In this document: piece by piece, positions 8,604 to 17,825 of the stretch
How the letters are laid out: every line of letters starts with the position of its first letter
How positions within the stretch are numbered: the stretch's first letter is position 1
Assembly: GCA_031291475.1 (NCBI GenBank)
Contig: JARLIY010000120.1
Coordinates: 1 to 64,000 of the forward strand
Length of the DNA stretch: 64,000 nt
Reading direction: 5' to 3'
Origin: Xanthobacteraceae bacterium
Lineage (GTDB): Bacteria > Pseudomonadota > Alphaproteobacteria > Rhizobiales > Xanthobacteraceae
Position numbers and translations under genes: made by a program
Notes under the pieces: generated by a model
Databases searched by the model: none
The model's input: the letters and a program-made list of their open reading frames with translations, nothing else
What the model was told of the DNA's origin: nothing

Positions 8604-10012
8604 GCCACCTGAGCCAGCAGCGCCGGCAGTTTCGACCCGGCGGCGCCGGCTTTCATCGCCATTTCTTTCAATCGCTCGAACTTGGCCGTGTCGTCGGGCT
8701 TCGCCCCGCGCATCATCGCCGCGACGTTGTTGAGGCGACACTGCAAAAGCCAGCCGCGAATTTGTTCGTTCTTTTGCCAGCGCGCGGTGTTGGCAAGGGT
8801 GACCGCCCACATCGTCAACCAGTCCGTGGGCCGTTCCGGGCTTGGAACCACCGAGCAAAAGGCGTTCTTCTCCGCTGCGTCGGCGAAGTGACTCTCGATA
8901 TAAGCGATGAGAGCGGCGCTGAAGAGCGGCTGGCACCAGCGTATCATGAGTAGATTGATGCGCTCGCCGTCGAACACTGGCACCCGTGGCGCCTTTACTA
9001 TGGCGCAGGCGCTGCAGTCGACATAGAGGGTATCGGGTTCGGCCGGCAGCGAGCCCTGGGCCAGTTCGATCCGGGTTGGTTCGATGGCGCGCACATGGCC
9101 GAGCCGCACAATATCCTTGATGCGCCGCAACTCAGCCAATTCAGCCGGCGAGACGACGGCGCAGCGATAGGTCGTGGGTGCGACGGCCTTGTCGATTCGC
9201 ATGAGCAGATTGCGCTCTTCGAGCCTGGCAAAGAGATCGGAGATTGAGGTCGCCGCGGCGATCGCCTCGAACTGGTCTATGGCGCTGCCGCTCGTGCGGT
9301 CGAAGAAATCGGCTCCCGGCTGCACGTTCGCACGGTTCAAGAGCCAGGCATCGCGCGGCATGATCCAGCGGATGCGCGACGACGGCACGTCGTTCTGCAT
9401 GAGTCACAGGCAAGTATCCATGCCGGTCTTTCCCGAGCCCACCACAGTGTAGGCCGGATGCGGCCGCCGAATTTCGGGAAGGCGATTGGGGGGTATGCAG
9501 TTCACGCCGGGCGCGACCGCGTATTTCGGCGGGTGGGTGGAAGGCACCGCCGTCTGCGCGTGCGTGGCGTTAACCAGTTTCTTGCGCACCACGATTTGTG
9601 CGACGTCGCCGCTGGCCAGCGAGGTGATTTCATGCGTACCGCCCGGGCCCTCACGGTATTCGCTCATCGGCAGCCACCGCACGCGACCTGAGGGTAGAAA
9701 ACGCTCCCGCATCACTTGATCGAAATGGTTCAGCACTTCCAACCCGGACGCCAGCCCGTAAAACCCCGCGTTAAGGCCGGCCTCGTCCTTCGTCCAGCTG
9801 CCCAACTCGCGCGAATTGACGCCGTAGGTCGCCGACGGCTGGTGCAGACGTACGAACGGATAGGCGTCGTTCCAATGTCCTCCGGGGCGATGGCGGCGGT
9901 CCACGATGGCAATCCGGGCATCGGTTTCGGTCAGCAAGGTATCGACGAAGGCCATGGCCGTGGCCCCGCCGCCGACCACCAGATAATCGGTGTCGATTTC
10001 ACTCACGCTCAT
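8600..10012 (-). pseudogene. FAD-dependent NAD(P)-binding oxidoreductase interrupted by one TGA
   Basis: A 470-codon frame that would encode a flavin monooxygenase-like oxidoreductase. The N-terminal FAD motif is VVGGGATAMAF and the second Rossmann motif is TVVGSGKTGMDTC. Right after this motif an in-frame TGA (9404-9406) stops translation. The frame continues unbroken with LMQNDVPSSRIRWIMPRD to the natural end at 8600. TGA stands where a Trp (TGG) would fit the family pattern CLWL. GGAAAGGAG precedes the ATG at 10012. It is either a recent nonsense mutation or a base-call error; without repair only the first 202 residues are made. Confidence 0.8.
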
Positions 10013-10426
10013 TTTGCTGCTCCTTTCCCCCGGGATTTTTAATTCGCTGGCATTTCTTCCAACAGTTTGGCCGTTCAATTTCCCGGCCGCGACGTCCAGC
10101 GCCTGCATCTGGGCAGCGCGAGTCGTGCCAATGTTTTGGATCGTCGACGAAACGGGAGGCCGGTAAAATGCCCGATCGTGCTCCCGTCACCACCATTTCA
10201 CTTTAGCATTCCGCGAATGGGGCGAGAAGGACGAGGTTGTGCGTACCCGCGAATAAGCGAGTCACGTTGGGCAGGCGCCCGGCGCCGACGCTCTGGCCGC
10301 ATCGCGAGTTCGCGGGTTACGACAATTTCGGCCGGAATCATACCGACTTCCCCCTCCGCAACGGAACGTAAATCTCCGCGGTTTGTTCCGCGCTCCCGGG
10401 CGCCCGCAGTGTGCTTGTTGCGGCGG
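10013..10426. other. Intergenic stretch with no gene seen
   Basis: About 410 bases lie between the start of the flavin gene and the end of the SDR gene. Short open frames here lack ribosome binding sites and protein-like composition. The part next to 10012 should hold the promoter of the flavin gene if it is not read from upstream. I see no convincing hairpin or operator. Confidence 0.5.
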
Positions 10427-11261
10427 TTACGTCGCCGCCGCCGCCTTGATGCGCTTGGCGATCTCGGCGCGGCCCGCAATCGCTCTCGACCAGCCTTTGG
10501 TGATGGTAAAGCCGCCGTCGATCACAAAATCGTGGCCGTTGACGAAGCTCGAACCGTCGCCGGCGAGAAATACCGCCGCCTGCGCAATATCGTCCGGAAT
10601 GCCGGCCCGCGGAATCGGTTGCATCCCGGCGTATAATTCCTTTGCCGCATCGGCCGCGCGATCGACATTGGGCCCGGTAATGCCCGCGGCCTTGGCGACG
10701 ATCGCTGTGACGATCGCACCCGGCGAGATGCAAATTGACGCGAATTCCCTTCTCGCCGAGTTCGGAAGCGACCGAACGCGTCAGCGCCTGCACCGCGCCC
10801 TTCGTGGCGCTGTAGATGTGGCCCGAAGCACCGCGAAGGCCGGCGATACTGCCGATATTGATGATGCTGCCCGTGCCTTGCGCCAGCATCACCGGCGCCA
10901 CATGCTTGATGCAGAGCAGGACGCCGCGCACATTGATCGCCAGCAGTTGATCGATGGTCGCAACGTCGATCTCGGCGATGCTGATCATGGGCGAGGGAAC
11001 GCCGGCGTTGGCGACCAGACAGTCGATGCGGCCGAAGTCATTGACGGCGCGATCGACCATCGCCTTGACGTCGGTCTCGCTTGCGACGTCGGCGCGAACG
11101 AAGCGGACCCCAAGGCGCTTTTCCAGCGCTCGGCCTTCCTCCTGCCGGCGCGCGGAGACTACGACTTTGGCGCCTTCTTCAACAAAACGTTCGACGATGC
11201 GTTCGCCGATGCCACTCGTCCCGCCGGTGACGATCGCGACTTTCCCCGTCAGCGTAGCCAT
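10427..11261 (-). pseudogene. Short-chain dehydrogenase/reductase with a +1 frameshift
   Basis: An SDR of the classical 250-280 residue type. The N-terminal part shows the cofactor motif TGGTSGIGE, the NAG strand in LVANAGV, and the catalytic Tyr-Lys in YSATKGA. At about 10731-10735 one extra T (a run of three instead of two on the coding strand) breaks the frame inside RVN-ISPGA. The rest (IPRAGIPDDIAQ to ITKGWSRAI) continues in the neighbouring frame to TAA at 10427. The start has GGAGG 6-7 bases upstream. The single-base change in a short homopolymer may be a sequencing error. It lies beside another damaged gene. Confidence 0.8.
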
Positions 11262-11284
11262 AAGAGCCTCCGTGCGTCCGGCAC

Positions 11285-12391
11285 TCACCGTCCGGTCTTG
11301 ACCCGCGTCCACAAGCGGTTGATCAGCCTCTGCGTTTTCTGGTCGTGCGCAGCGATGGTGTAAAGCTTAGCCATGGTCGCGGCATCGGGATAGATGCCGC
11401 GGTCGTCGAGGATCGCGCGGTCGATGAGTTTCTGGCTCGCCAGATTGCCGTTGGCGTAGGAAATGAAATTCGTGTTTTTCGCCGCCACCTCCGGCCTGAG
11501 CAGATAGTCGATCAGTGCGTGCGCCTCGGCGACGTCGGGCGCATCGCGGGGAATGGCGAAATTATCGAACCACAATTGCGCGCCCTCCTTGGGGATCGCG
11601 TAGCCGACGGCGACGTCGCCTTTCGCCTCGGCCGCACGCTTTTGCGCCTGCTTGATGTCGCCGGAAAACCCGACGGCGAGGCAGATTTCACCGCTCGCCA
11701 GCGCATTGAGGTATTCGGACGAATGAAACTTGCGCACATATGGTCTGATCGTCGAGAGAAGATCGACAGCCTTTTGCAGGTCGGCGGGATCGCTCGAATT
11801 CGGATCGAGATGCAGATCATGCAGCGCCGCCGGCATGATGTCGTCGGAGGAATCGAGCAGATGGACGCCGCAATCTTTGAAGCGTGCGATCTTTTGCGGA
11901 TCGAACACGTCGTCCCAGGAATCGATGATCGCGCCGGCGCCGAGGCGGTCGCGGGCCGCCTTGACATTGTAGCCGATGCCGGTCGTGCCCCACATGTAAT
12001 TGACCGCGTACTGATTGCGGGGATCGTAAGTCGCCAGGCGCTCGGCAATCTCCGGCCAAACGTTGATCAGGTTCGGCAGTTTTGCCTGGTCGAGCTTCTG
12101 GAAAATGCCGGCGCTGATCTGGCGGGCGAGAAAATAGCCGGTCGGCACCACGACATCGTAGCCGGATTTGCCGGCCAGCAGCTTCGCTTCGAGCGTATCG
12201 TTTGAATCGAATGTGTCGTAGCGGACCTTGATGCCCGTGGCATTGCTGAAATCGCCGAGCACGGTCGGATCGATGTAATCCGACCAGTTGTAGAAGTTGA
12301 CGACGCGCTCGGGCTGCACCGGCGCGGCGGGTGCGGCAGGAGCGCCGGCGATCAGCGCGGCGGTGAGAAGCAATAATCTTGAAGCTTTCAC
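11285..12391 (-). CDS. Polyamine ABC transporter substrate-binding protein, PotF-like
   Basis: A 368-residue periplasmic binding protein with a signal peptide (LLLLTAALIAGAPAAPAAP). The FYNWSDYIDP start of the mature protein and SGYDVVVPTGYFL are typical of spermidine/putrescine-binding PotD/PotF proteins. I prefer the GTG at 12391; a TTG two codons upstream is possible. No permease or ATPase genes (PotGHI) are near, so it is an orphan receptor. It follows the rhodanese gene by 12 bases on the same strand and is probably cotranscribed with it. Confidence 0.88.
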   Translation of the reverse strand: MKASRLLLLTAALIAGAPAAPAAPVQPERVVNFYNWSDYIDPTVLGDFSNATGIKVRYDTFDSNDTLEAKLLAGKSGYDVVVPTGYFLARQISAGIFQKLDQAKLPNLINVWPEIAERLATYDPRNQYAVNYMWGTTGIGYNVKAARDRLGAGAIIDSWDDVFDPQKIARFKDCGVHLLDSSDDIMPAALHDLHLDPNSSDPADLQKAVDLLSTIRPYVRKFHSSEYLNALASGEICLAVGFSGDIKQAQKRAAEAKGDVAVGYAIPKEGAQLWFDNFAIPRDAPDVAEAHALIDYLLRPEVAAKNTNFISYANGNLASQKLIDRAILDDRGIYPDAATMAKLYTIAAHDQKTQRLINRLWTRVKTGR

Positions 12392-12403
12392 GTGCAAAAG
12401 CGT

Positions 12404-12742
12404 TCACGTCTCGGTCGGCAGCCCGGCGGCCTTCCAGGCCAAAATCCCCCCGGCGAGATGCGCGTTGTAATCGAAACCCTGCTCCTGCGCAGCGAGCGAG
12501 GCGTTGACCGAACGGCGCCCGGAACGACAGGCGAACACTACTTCGCTTCCCGGCGGCGCCGGAATGGTGGCGGGATCGAACGCCGAGAGCGGCACGGTCA
12601 CGGCGCCGGGGAAACGCTCGACCGCAGTCTCGTTCGGCTCGCGCACGTCGACGAGAACGACGCGTCCTTCCTTAAGTCCTTGTGCGACCTCCTGCGGCGT
12701 CAGATCGCGCACGCGATGATCGCCTCCCGGTTGGCCAGCCAT
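12404..12742 (-). CDS. Rhodanese-like domain protein
   Basis: A 112-residue single-domain rhodanese. The active-site loop is CRSGRRS, with the catalytic cysteine that carries the persulfide, and VDVREPNE is the family's upstream motif. The ATG at 12742 is preceded by GAGGAAA and gives the right domain start; the longer frame upstream runs into a repeat. It probably moves sulfur or detoxifies; the real acceptor is unknown. Confidence 0.88.
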   Translation of the reverse strand: MAGQPGGDHRVRDLTPQEVAQGLKEGRVVLVDVREPNETAVERFPGAVTVPLSAFDPATIPAPPGSEVVFACRSGRRSVNASLAAQEQGFDYNAHLAGGILAWKAAGLPTET

Positions 12743-12780
12743 TGCAGTTTCCTCCTCAAGCGTGAGCGAAATCGCCGATC

Positions 12781-12840
12781 CGCCCATCCCCGCAAGCGGG
12801 GACCCGTCTGGATTCCCGCTGACGCGGAATGAGCGGAAGG
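12781..12840. repeat. Intergenic palindromic repeat
   Basis: Contains the perfect hairpin TCCCCGC-AA-GCGGGGA (12787-12802) and a segment ATTCCCGCTGACGCGGAAT with GAGCGG following. A related arrangement (ATTCCCGC hairpin with GAGCGG flanks) is seen at 31040-31090. It lies between kup and the rhodanese gene and may act as a bidirectional terminator. Confidence 0.6.
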
Positions 12841-12899
12841 TGAAACAGACGCCGGGTGTCGTCAAGCAACAGGTCACCCGGTCGCTTTCAGATGGCCGC

Positions 12900-14837
12900 T
12901 CAGATGGTCACCTGGGTGCCGACCTCAACCACCCGGTCGGTCGGTATCTGGAAATAATCCGTGGCGTCGTTGGCGGAACGGGCCAGCGTGATGAACAGGC
13001 GGTCCTGCCAGCGTGGCATGCCCGAGCGCGGCGCCCGGCGCAGCGCACGACGCGAGAGGAAGAAGGACGTCGACATGATGTCGAATTGCAACCCGAGCTT
13101 GCGCGCCAATCCGAGCGCCTTGGGAATATTCGGCGACTCCATGTAGCCGAAGCGCAGCTTCACCCGCATGAAGGTCTTGCCCACCGGCTCGATACTCACG
13201 CGCTTTGCCTGCTCGACCCGTGGCGTATGCGTAGTCTCGACGGAGAGGATGATGTTCTTCTCATGCAGCACGCGGTAATGCTTGAGGCTGTGCAAAAGCG
13301 CGGTAGGGGCGCTCTTCGGATCGCTGGTGAGGAACACCGCCGTGCCCGGCACGCGCTGCGGGGGCTTCCGTTCGAGCATGCGCACCAGGTCGTCGAGTGG
13401 GGTCTCGAGCCGACGGGTTTTCTCGAACAACAGCCTGCTGCCACGCCGCCAGGTGTACATCACCATCATCACCACGCAACCGAGCGCCAGCGGCACCCAA
13501 CCGCCCTCGACAACCTTGAGCATGTTGGCGGAGAGGAAGGTGAGGTCGATGATCAGGAACGGCAGCATCAGCGCCGCGGCGGCGAGCGGCGACCACCGCC
13601 ACATCCGCCAGATCACCACGAACGCCATCATGCCGGTGACCACCATTGTGCCTGTCACGGCAATACCGTAGGCCGAGGCCAGCGCGCTCGACGAGCGGAA
13701 CAAAGCGACGAGCAGAAGCACGCCGACGAGAAGGAGCACGTTCACTCGCGGCATGTAGATCTGGCCGGCCTGCTGCGCCGACGTGTGCCGCACTTCGAAC
13801 CGCGGCAACAGTCCAAGCTGGATCGCCTGACTGGTGAGCGAATACGCCCCGGTGATCACCGCCTGGCTCGCGATCACCGTGGCCGCGGTCGCCAGAACCA
13901 CCATCGGGATGCGCGCCCAATCGGGATAAAGCAAAAAAAACGGATTGGTGACCGCTTCGGGATGCGCGTAGACGAGCGCACCCTGCCCCAGATAATTCAA
14001 CGCCAGCGACGGCAACACCAGGCTGAACCAGGCGAGCTGGATGGGAAAGCGGCCGAAATGCCCGAGGTCGGCATAAAGCGCCTCGGCGCCGGTCACGGCG
14101 AGAAAGACCGCGCCCAAAGTATAGAAGCCGATGATGCTGTGATGCAGGAGGAACGCGACGCCGTGCACCGGATTGAGCGCCCAGAGCACGCCGGGATCAG
14201 CGGCGATCGCCACCACGCCGGGAATGGCGATGGCCACAAACCAGACCGCCGTGATCGGACCGAACAGCGCCGCCACTTTCGCCGTGCCGCGCGACTGGAA
14301 CGCGAACAGCACGATCAGGATGACGACGGTCAACGGCACCACGAAATCGTGGAAGGCGGGCGTGGCGACATCGAGTCCCTCGATGGCGGAGAGCACCGAA
14401 AGCGCCGGCGTAATGACCGCGTCGCCATAGAACAGCGCCGCGCTGATGATGCCGAGCAGCGCTACGGTCCCGGCGGCCTTGCCGATGCGGCCGACGGCGC
14501 GCGAGGCTAGCGCCATCAGCGTCAGCGTCCCACCCTCCCCGTTGTTATCGGCGCGCAGAAGGATCAACACGTATTTCAGCGTCACCACCACGATCAGCGC
14601 CCACAGGATCAGCGACACGATGCCGAGCACGGCCGGACGCGTGAGCTCGTCATGGCCCGGGCCGGAAGCGGCGATCACCGCCTCGCGCAGCGCATAAAGC
14701 GGGCTGGTGCCGATATCGCCGTAGACGACGCCGATGCTGCCGAGCGCCAGACCCCATATTCCGGCGCGGGCGCACTCGTCGGCGATGCCGTCAAGCGGCA
14801 CTTCGCTCCCGACGGGAGCGCTCACGGTGTCGGTCAT
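12900..14837 (-). CDS. kup: Low-affinity potassium uptake protein Kup
   Basis: A 645-residue inner-membrane protein with about 12 membrane helices in the first 450 residues and a cytosolic C-terminal domain. The family signature [17 protein letters not shown] follows a short N-terminus. Kup imports K+ with protons. I chose ATG at 14837 ([10 protein letters not shown]), about 35 residues before the signature. It is divergent from mmsA. No other K+ genes are nearby. Confidence 0.93.
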   Translation of the reverse strand: MTDTVSAPVGSEVPLDGIADECARAGIWGLALGSIGVVYGDIGTSPLYALREAVIAASGPGHDELTRPAVLGIVSLILWALIVVVTLKYVLILLRADNNGEGGTLTLMALASRAVGRIGKAAGTVALLGIISAALFYGDAVITPALSVLSAIEGLDVATPAFHDFVVPLTVVILIVLFAFQSRGTAKVAALFGPITAVWFVAIAIPGVVAIAADPGVLWALNPVHGVAFLLHHSIIGFYTLGAVFLAVTGAEALYADLGHFGRFPIQLAWFSLVLPSLALNYLGQGALVYAHPEAVTNPFFLLYPDWARIPMVVLATAATVIASQAVITGAYSLTSQAIQLGLLPRFEVRHTSAQQAGQIYMPRVNVLLLVGVLLLVALFRSSSALASAYGIAVTGTMVVTGMMAFVVIWRMWRWSPLAAAALMLPFLIIDLTFLSANMLKVVEGGWVPLALGCVVMMVMYTWRRGSRLLFEKTRRLETPLDDLVRMLERKPPQRVPGTAVFLTSDPKSAPTALLHSLKHYRVLHEKNIILSVETTHTPRVEQAKRVSIEPVGKTFMRVKLRFGYMESPNIPKALGLARKLGLQFDIMSTSFFLSRRALRRAPRSGMPRWQDRLFITLARSANDATDYFQIPTDRVVEVGTQVTI

Positions 14838-15163
14838 TGAGTATGAGACAGGACCTTGCCCTGCTCCTGAAACCGCATCGGGGAGGGATGCAGGGCCGCG
14901 CCTATACACCCTCCGGGGCATGGAGTCATGGCCTCGATCGTTACCGCCGCGTCAACGTTGGCATACGCACAGAACGAAAGTCGGAACAAATGGTTGCCTG
15001 TACAACCCATGGCTGTTACGCCGCGGTCACGCCGTACCGTCCAGAGCAAATCGGGGCTTGCGGCCGCGGACCGCCTTCCCCGGTGACCGTGGTGGAAAAA
15101 GCCGGCACAATACGCTCTTAAAGCGGCGCCCGAAGCGGCGCTCACAGTCCAAGGAGAAACGTC
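14838..15163. other. Divergent intergenic region between kup and mmsA
   Basis: About 325 bases that must hold the promoters for kup (leftward) and mmsA (rightward). I see no protein-like frame, and no operator or riboswitch I can name. The mmsA ribosome binding site AAGGAG ends this region. Confidence 0.5.
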
Positions 15164-16663
15164 ATGCGCGAGATCGGCCACTTCATCGGCGGTAAAGAGG
15201 TGAAGTGGGGATCATCGGGGCGGTTCGGCGACGTTTTCAATCCCAATACCGGCGAGGTGCAGGCCAAGGTGGCGCTGGCCAAGCATTCCGAGGTCGAGCA
15301 CGCCATCACGGTTGCCGAAGCGGCGCAGCCGGCATGGGCGGCGACGAATCCGCAGCGGCGCGCCCGCGTGCTGATGAAATTCCTCGATCTCGCGCAGAAG
15401 GAATTCGATTCCCTGGCGCGACTTCTTTCCTCCGAGCATGGCAAGACTTTCGCCGACGCCAAGGGTGACGTGCAGCGCGGCCTGGAAGTGGTCGAGTTTG
15501 CCTGCGGCATTCCGCACCTGCTCAAGGGCGAATACACCGAAGGCGCCGGTCCCGGCATCGATCTTTATTCCATGCGGCAGCCGCTCGGCGTCGTCGCCGG
15601 CATTACGCCGTTCAATTTTCCGGCCATGATCCCGATGTGGAAATTCGCGCCGGCGCTCGCCTGCGGCAACGCGTTCATCCTCAAGCCGTCGGAGCGCGAT
15701 CCGTCGGTGCCGATGCGGCTTGCCGAGCTGTTGATGGAGGCCGGACTCCCCTCCGGCGTGCTCAACGTAGTCAACGGCGACAAGGAAGCGGTCGATACGA
15801 TTTTGACCGACCCGCGTGTCAAGGCGGTCGGCTTCGTCGGCTCTTCGGCGATCGCCGAATACGTTTACTCCACCGCCTGCGCCAACAACAAACGCGCGCA
15901 GTGCTTCGGCGGCGCCAAGAACCACATGATCGTCATGCCCGACGCCGACATGGATCAGGCGGTCGATGCGCTGATCGGCGCCGGCTACGGCTCCGCCGGC
16001 GAGCGCTGCATGGCGATCTCGGTCGCGGTGCCGGTCGGCAAGAAGACCGCCGATATCCTCCTGGAGAAACTCGTGCCGCGGGTGGAGAGCCTCAAGATCG
16101 GTCCGTCCACCGACGCGCAGGCCGATTACGGGCCAATGATCACCAGCGCGCATCTGGAAAAGGTCAGGAGCTATGTCGACCTCGGCGTCAAGGAAGGCGC
16201 CAAGCTTCTCGTCGACGGCCGCAATTTCAAGCTGCAGGGCTACGAGCACGGCAATTTCATGGGCGGCTGCCTGTTCGACCACGTGACGCCCGATATGCGC
16301 ATCTACAAGGAGGAGATTTTCGGCCCGGTGCTTTCGGTGGTGCGCGCCAAGGATTACGAGGAGGCGGTGCGGCTGCCGTCGGAGCACGATTACGGCAACG
16401 GCGTCGCCATCTTCACCCGCGACGGCGACGCGGCGCGCGATTTCGTCAGCCGCGTCGAAGTCGGCATGGTCGGGGTGAATTTCGCCATCCCCGTGCCGCT
16501 CGCCTATTACACCTTCGGCGGCTGGAAGCGCTCCGGTTTCGGCGATCTCAACCAGCACGGCCCCGACGCGGTGCGCTTCTATACCAAGACCAAGACGGTG
16601 ACCGCGCGCTGGCCATCGGGCGTGAAAGAAGGCGCCGAATTCGTCATTCCGACGATGCGATGA
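15164..16663 (+). CDS. mmsA: Methylmalonate-semialdehyde dehydrogenase (acylating)
   Basis: A 499-residue aldehyde dehydrogenase. The catalytic Cys lies in GERCMAIS near residue 285, and the MMSDH-specific pattern FGGAKNH precedes it. The N-terminal cofactor region has ITPFNFPAMIPMW, typical of the CoA-dependent subfamily. It converts methylmalonate semialdehyde to propionyl-CoA in valine, thymine and inositol breakdown. The start has AAGGAGAAACGTC before ATG. The usual partner mmsB is not in the window. Confidence 0.92.
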   Translation: MREIGHFIGGKEVKWGSSGRFGDVFNPNTGEVQAKVALAKHSEVEHAITVAEAAQPAWAATNPQRRARVLMKFLDLAQKEFDSLARLLSSEHGKTFADAKGDVQRGLEVVEFACGIPHLLKGEYTEGAGPGIDLYSMRQPLGVVAGITPFNFPAMIPMWKFAPALACGNAFILKPSERDPSVPMRLAELLMEAGLPSGVLNVVNGDKEAVDTILTDPRVKAVGFVGSSAIAEYVYSTACANNKRAQCFGGAKNHMIVMPDADMDQAVDALIGAGYGSAGERCMAISVAVPVGKKTADILLEKLVPRVESLKIGPSTDAQADYGPMITSAHLEKVRSYVDLGVKEGAKLLVDGRNFKLQGYEHGNFMGGCLFDHVTPDMRIYKEEIFGPVLSVVRAKDYEEAVRLPSEHDYGNGVAIFTRDGDAARDFVSRVEVGMVGVNFAIPVPLAYYTFGGWKRSGFGDLNQHGPDAVRFYTKTKTVTARWPSGVKEGAEFVIPTMR

Positions 16664-16681
16664 AGAAACGCTTGTTCACCA

Positions 16682-16718
16682 CACCCTGAGGTGCGATTGA
16701 AGCGAGCCTCGAAGGGTG
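16682..16718. repeat. Short palindromic repeat, partial copy of the 60 kb element
   Basis: CACCCTGAGG on the left pairs with CCTCGAAGGGTG on the right to form an imperfect hairpin. The same words, CACCCTGAGGTGCGA and GCGAGCCTCGAAGGG, recur at 60080-60150. It lies between mmsA and the lipoprotein gene, just after the mmsA stop. Confidence 0.6.
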
Positions 16719-16726
16719 GCGGGACG

Positions 16727-17161
16727 ATGTTCACGCGGATGCGGCGAGGAAGCGCGCGCGCGGCGAAAGCTGCAACCGTCCTGCTCGTCTTCACGGCGCT
16801 TTTCGGCTGCGTCGGCAATCCGCCGCCGGAACCGCAAGCCGCGGCCGCGCCTCAGCCGCCCCCTCCGCCTCCGCCGCCGCCTCCCCCGCCCGTCGATCTT
16901 GCCGGCCGCTGGAGGTTCACCGAAACCGGCGGCGGCGCCTGCTTCATGAATTTCGGCAACGCCCCTGGCGCCGTCCAAGGTACGATCGCGCCCGAAGGCG
17001 GCTGTCCCGGCAATTTCTTCACCAGCCGCAAATGGACTTTCGAGCACGATCTGCTCATGATCCGCGACCACAAGGACGAAGTGTTGGCGCGGCTATCGTT
17101 CCTGAGCGGGCGCTTCGAGGGTCACGAGGCGAGCGGGGCGGCGCTGTCGCTGTCGCGCTAG
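16727..17161 (+). CDS. Omp19-like outer membrane lipoprotein, AprI/Inh protease inhibitor fold
   Basis: A 144-residue lipoprotein. The N-terminal signal ends in the lipobox LFGC. A low-complexity linker follows with twelve consecutive prolines, then a small domain beginning VDLAGRWRF with two cysteines (GACF and GGCPG) and WTFEHDLLMIRD. This matches the Inh/Omp19 family: small beta-barrels that inhibit metalloproteases in Pseudomonas/Erwinia, or act as the Brucella lipoprotein Omp19. The ATG at 16727 is chosen over a GTG at 16691 that would start inside the repeat. The 12-proline run should require elongation factor P for translation. Confidence 0.8.
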   Translation: MFTRMRRGSARAAKAATVLLVFTALFGCVGNPPPEPQAAAAPQPPPPPPPPPPPPVDLAGRWRFTETGGGACFMNFGNAPGAVQGTIAPEGGCPGNFFTSRKWTFEHDLLMIRDHKDEVLARLSFLSGRFEGHEASGAALSLSR

Positions 17162-17183
17162 AGTTCACTGCAAGGGTCGTTTG

Positions 17184-17825
17184 ATGGCCGAATTCCAGCT
17201 CTACTGTTTCGCTCAATCGGGCAATTCCTATCGCGTGGCGCTGATGCTCACTCTCATCGGCGCCGACTGGCAGCCGATCTTCGTCGATTTTTTCAACGGC
17301 GAGACGCGCACCGCGGACTATCGAAGCTCCGTCAACGAAATGGGCGAAGCGCCGGTGCTCGTTCACGGCGGGAAGAAACTCAGCCAGTCCGGCGTGATCC
17401 TGCTTTATCTCGCCGAACATTCGGGAAAATTCCTGCCCCACGGCGAGGATGCGCGGCTGGAAGCTTTGCGCTGGATCATCTTCGACAACCAGAAGCTCAA
17501 CGGCATACTCGCCACATATCGCTTCCTGCATGCGCTGGCGAAACCGTCCGGCGATCCGGCGGTGATGAAGTTTCTCAAAGGCCGGGCGGACAGCGCGCTC
17601 CGCATACTCGACAAGCGCCTCGCCAGCCGCAGCTACGTGCTCGGAGCCGAGCCGACCATCGCCGACCTTTCGCTCGTCGCCTACCTCTATTATCCCGCAG
17701 AAGAGTTCGGCTTCGATATCGCAGCCGAGCACAAAAACATCGGCGCCTGGCTCGATCGCATCAAAGCGATACCGCGCTGGGCACATCCCTACGATCTCAT
17801 GCCGGGATATCCGCTGCCGGCGTGA
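17184..17825 (+). CDS. Glutathione S-transferase
   Basis: A 213-residue GST. The N-terminal thioredoxin-like half begins EFQLYCFAQSGNSYRVAL and contains the glutathione-binding SQSGVILLYLAE. The all-helical C-terminal half carries the conserved N-capping motif TIADLSLVAY. The substrate is unknown. An in-frame TTG directly before the ATG is ignored. The gene is convergent with the TRAP receptor gene, and the two stop codons abut with no base between them, leaving no room for a separate terminator. Confidence 0.88.
   Translation: MAEFQLYCFAQSGNSYRVALMLTLIGADWQPIFVDFFNGETRTADYRSSVNEMGEAPVLVHGGKKLSQSGVILLYLAEHSGKFLPHGEDARLEALRWIIFDNQKLNGILATYRFLHALAKPSGDPAVMKFLKGRADSALRILDKRLASRSYVLGAEPTIADLSLVAYLYYPAEEFGFDIAAEHKNIGAWLDRIKAIPRWAHPYDLMPGYPLPA

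Noticed and set aside
9404-9406. TGA as selenocysteine codon
   Set aside because: The expected residue in the family is Trp, the site is not a redox Cys/Sec position, and no SelB-type hairpin is evident right after it.
10067-10636. Plus-strand frame across the SDR end
   Set aside because: It covers the C-terminal part of the SDR gene, which has clear family sequence on the minus strand.
12762-14510. Long open frame on the plus strand opposite kup
   Set aside because: It mirrors kup codons, is rich in Arg/His/Asp without domain signs and has no ribosome binding site. It is a typical high-GC antisense shadow.
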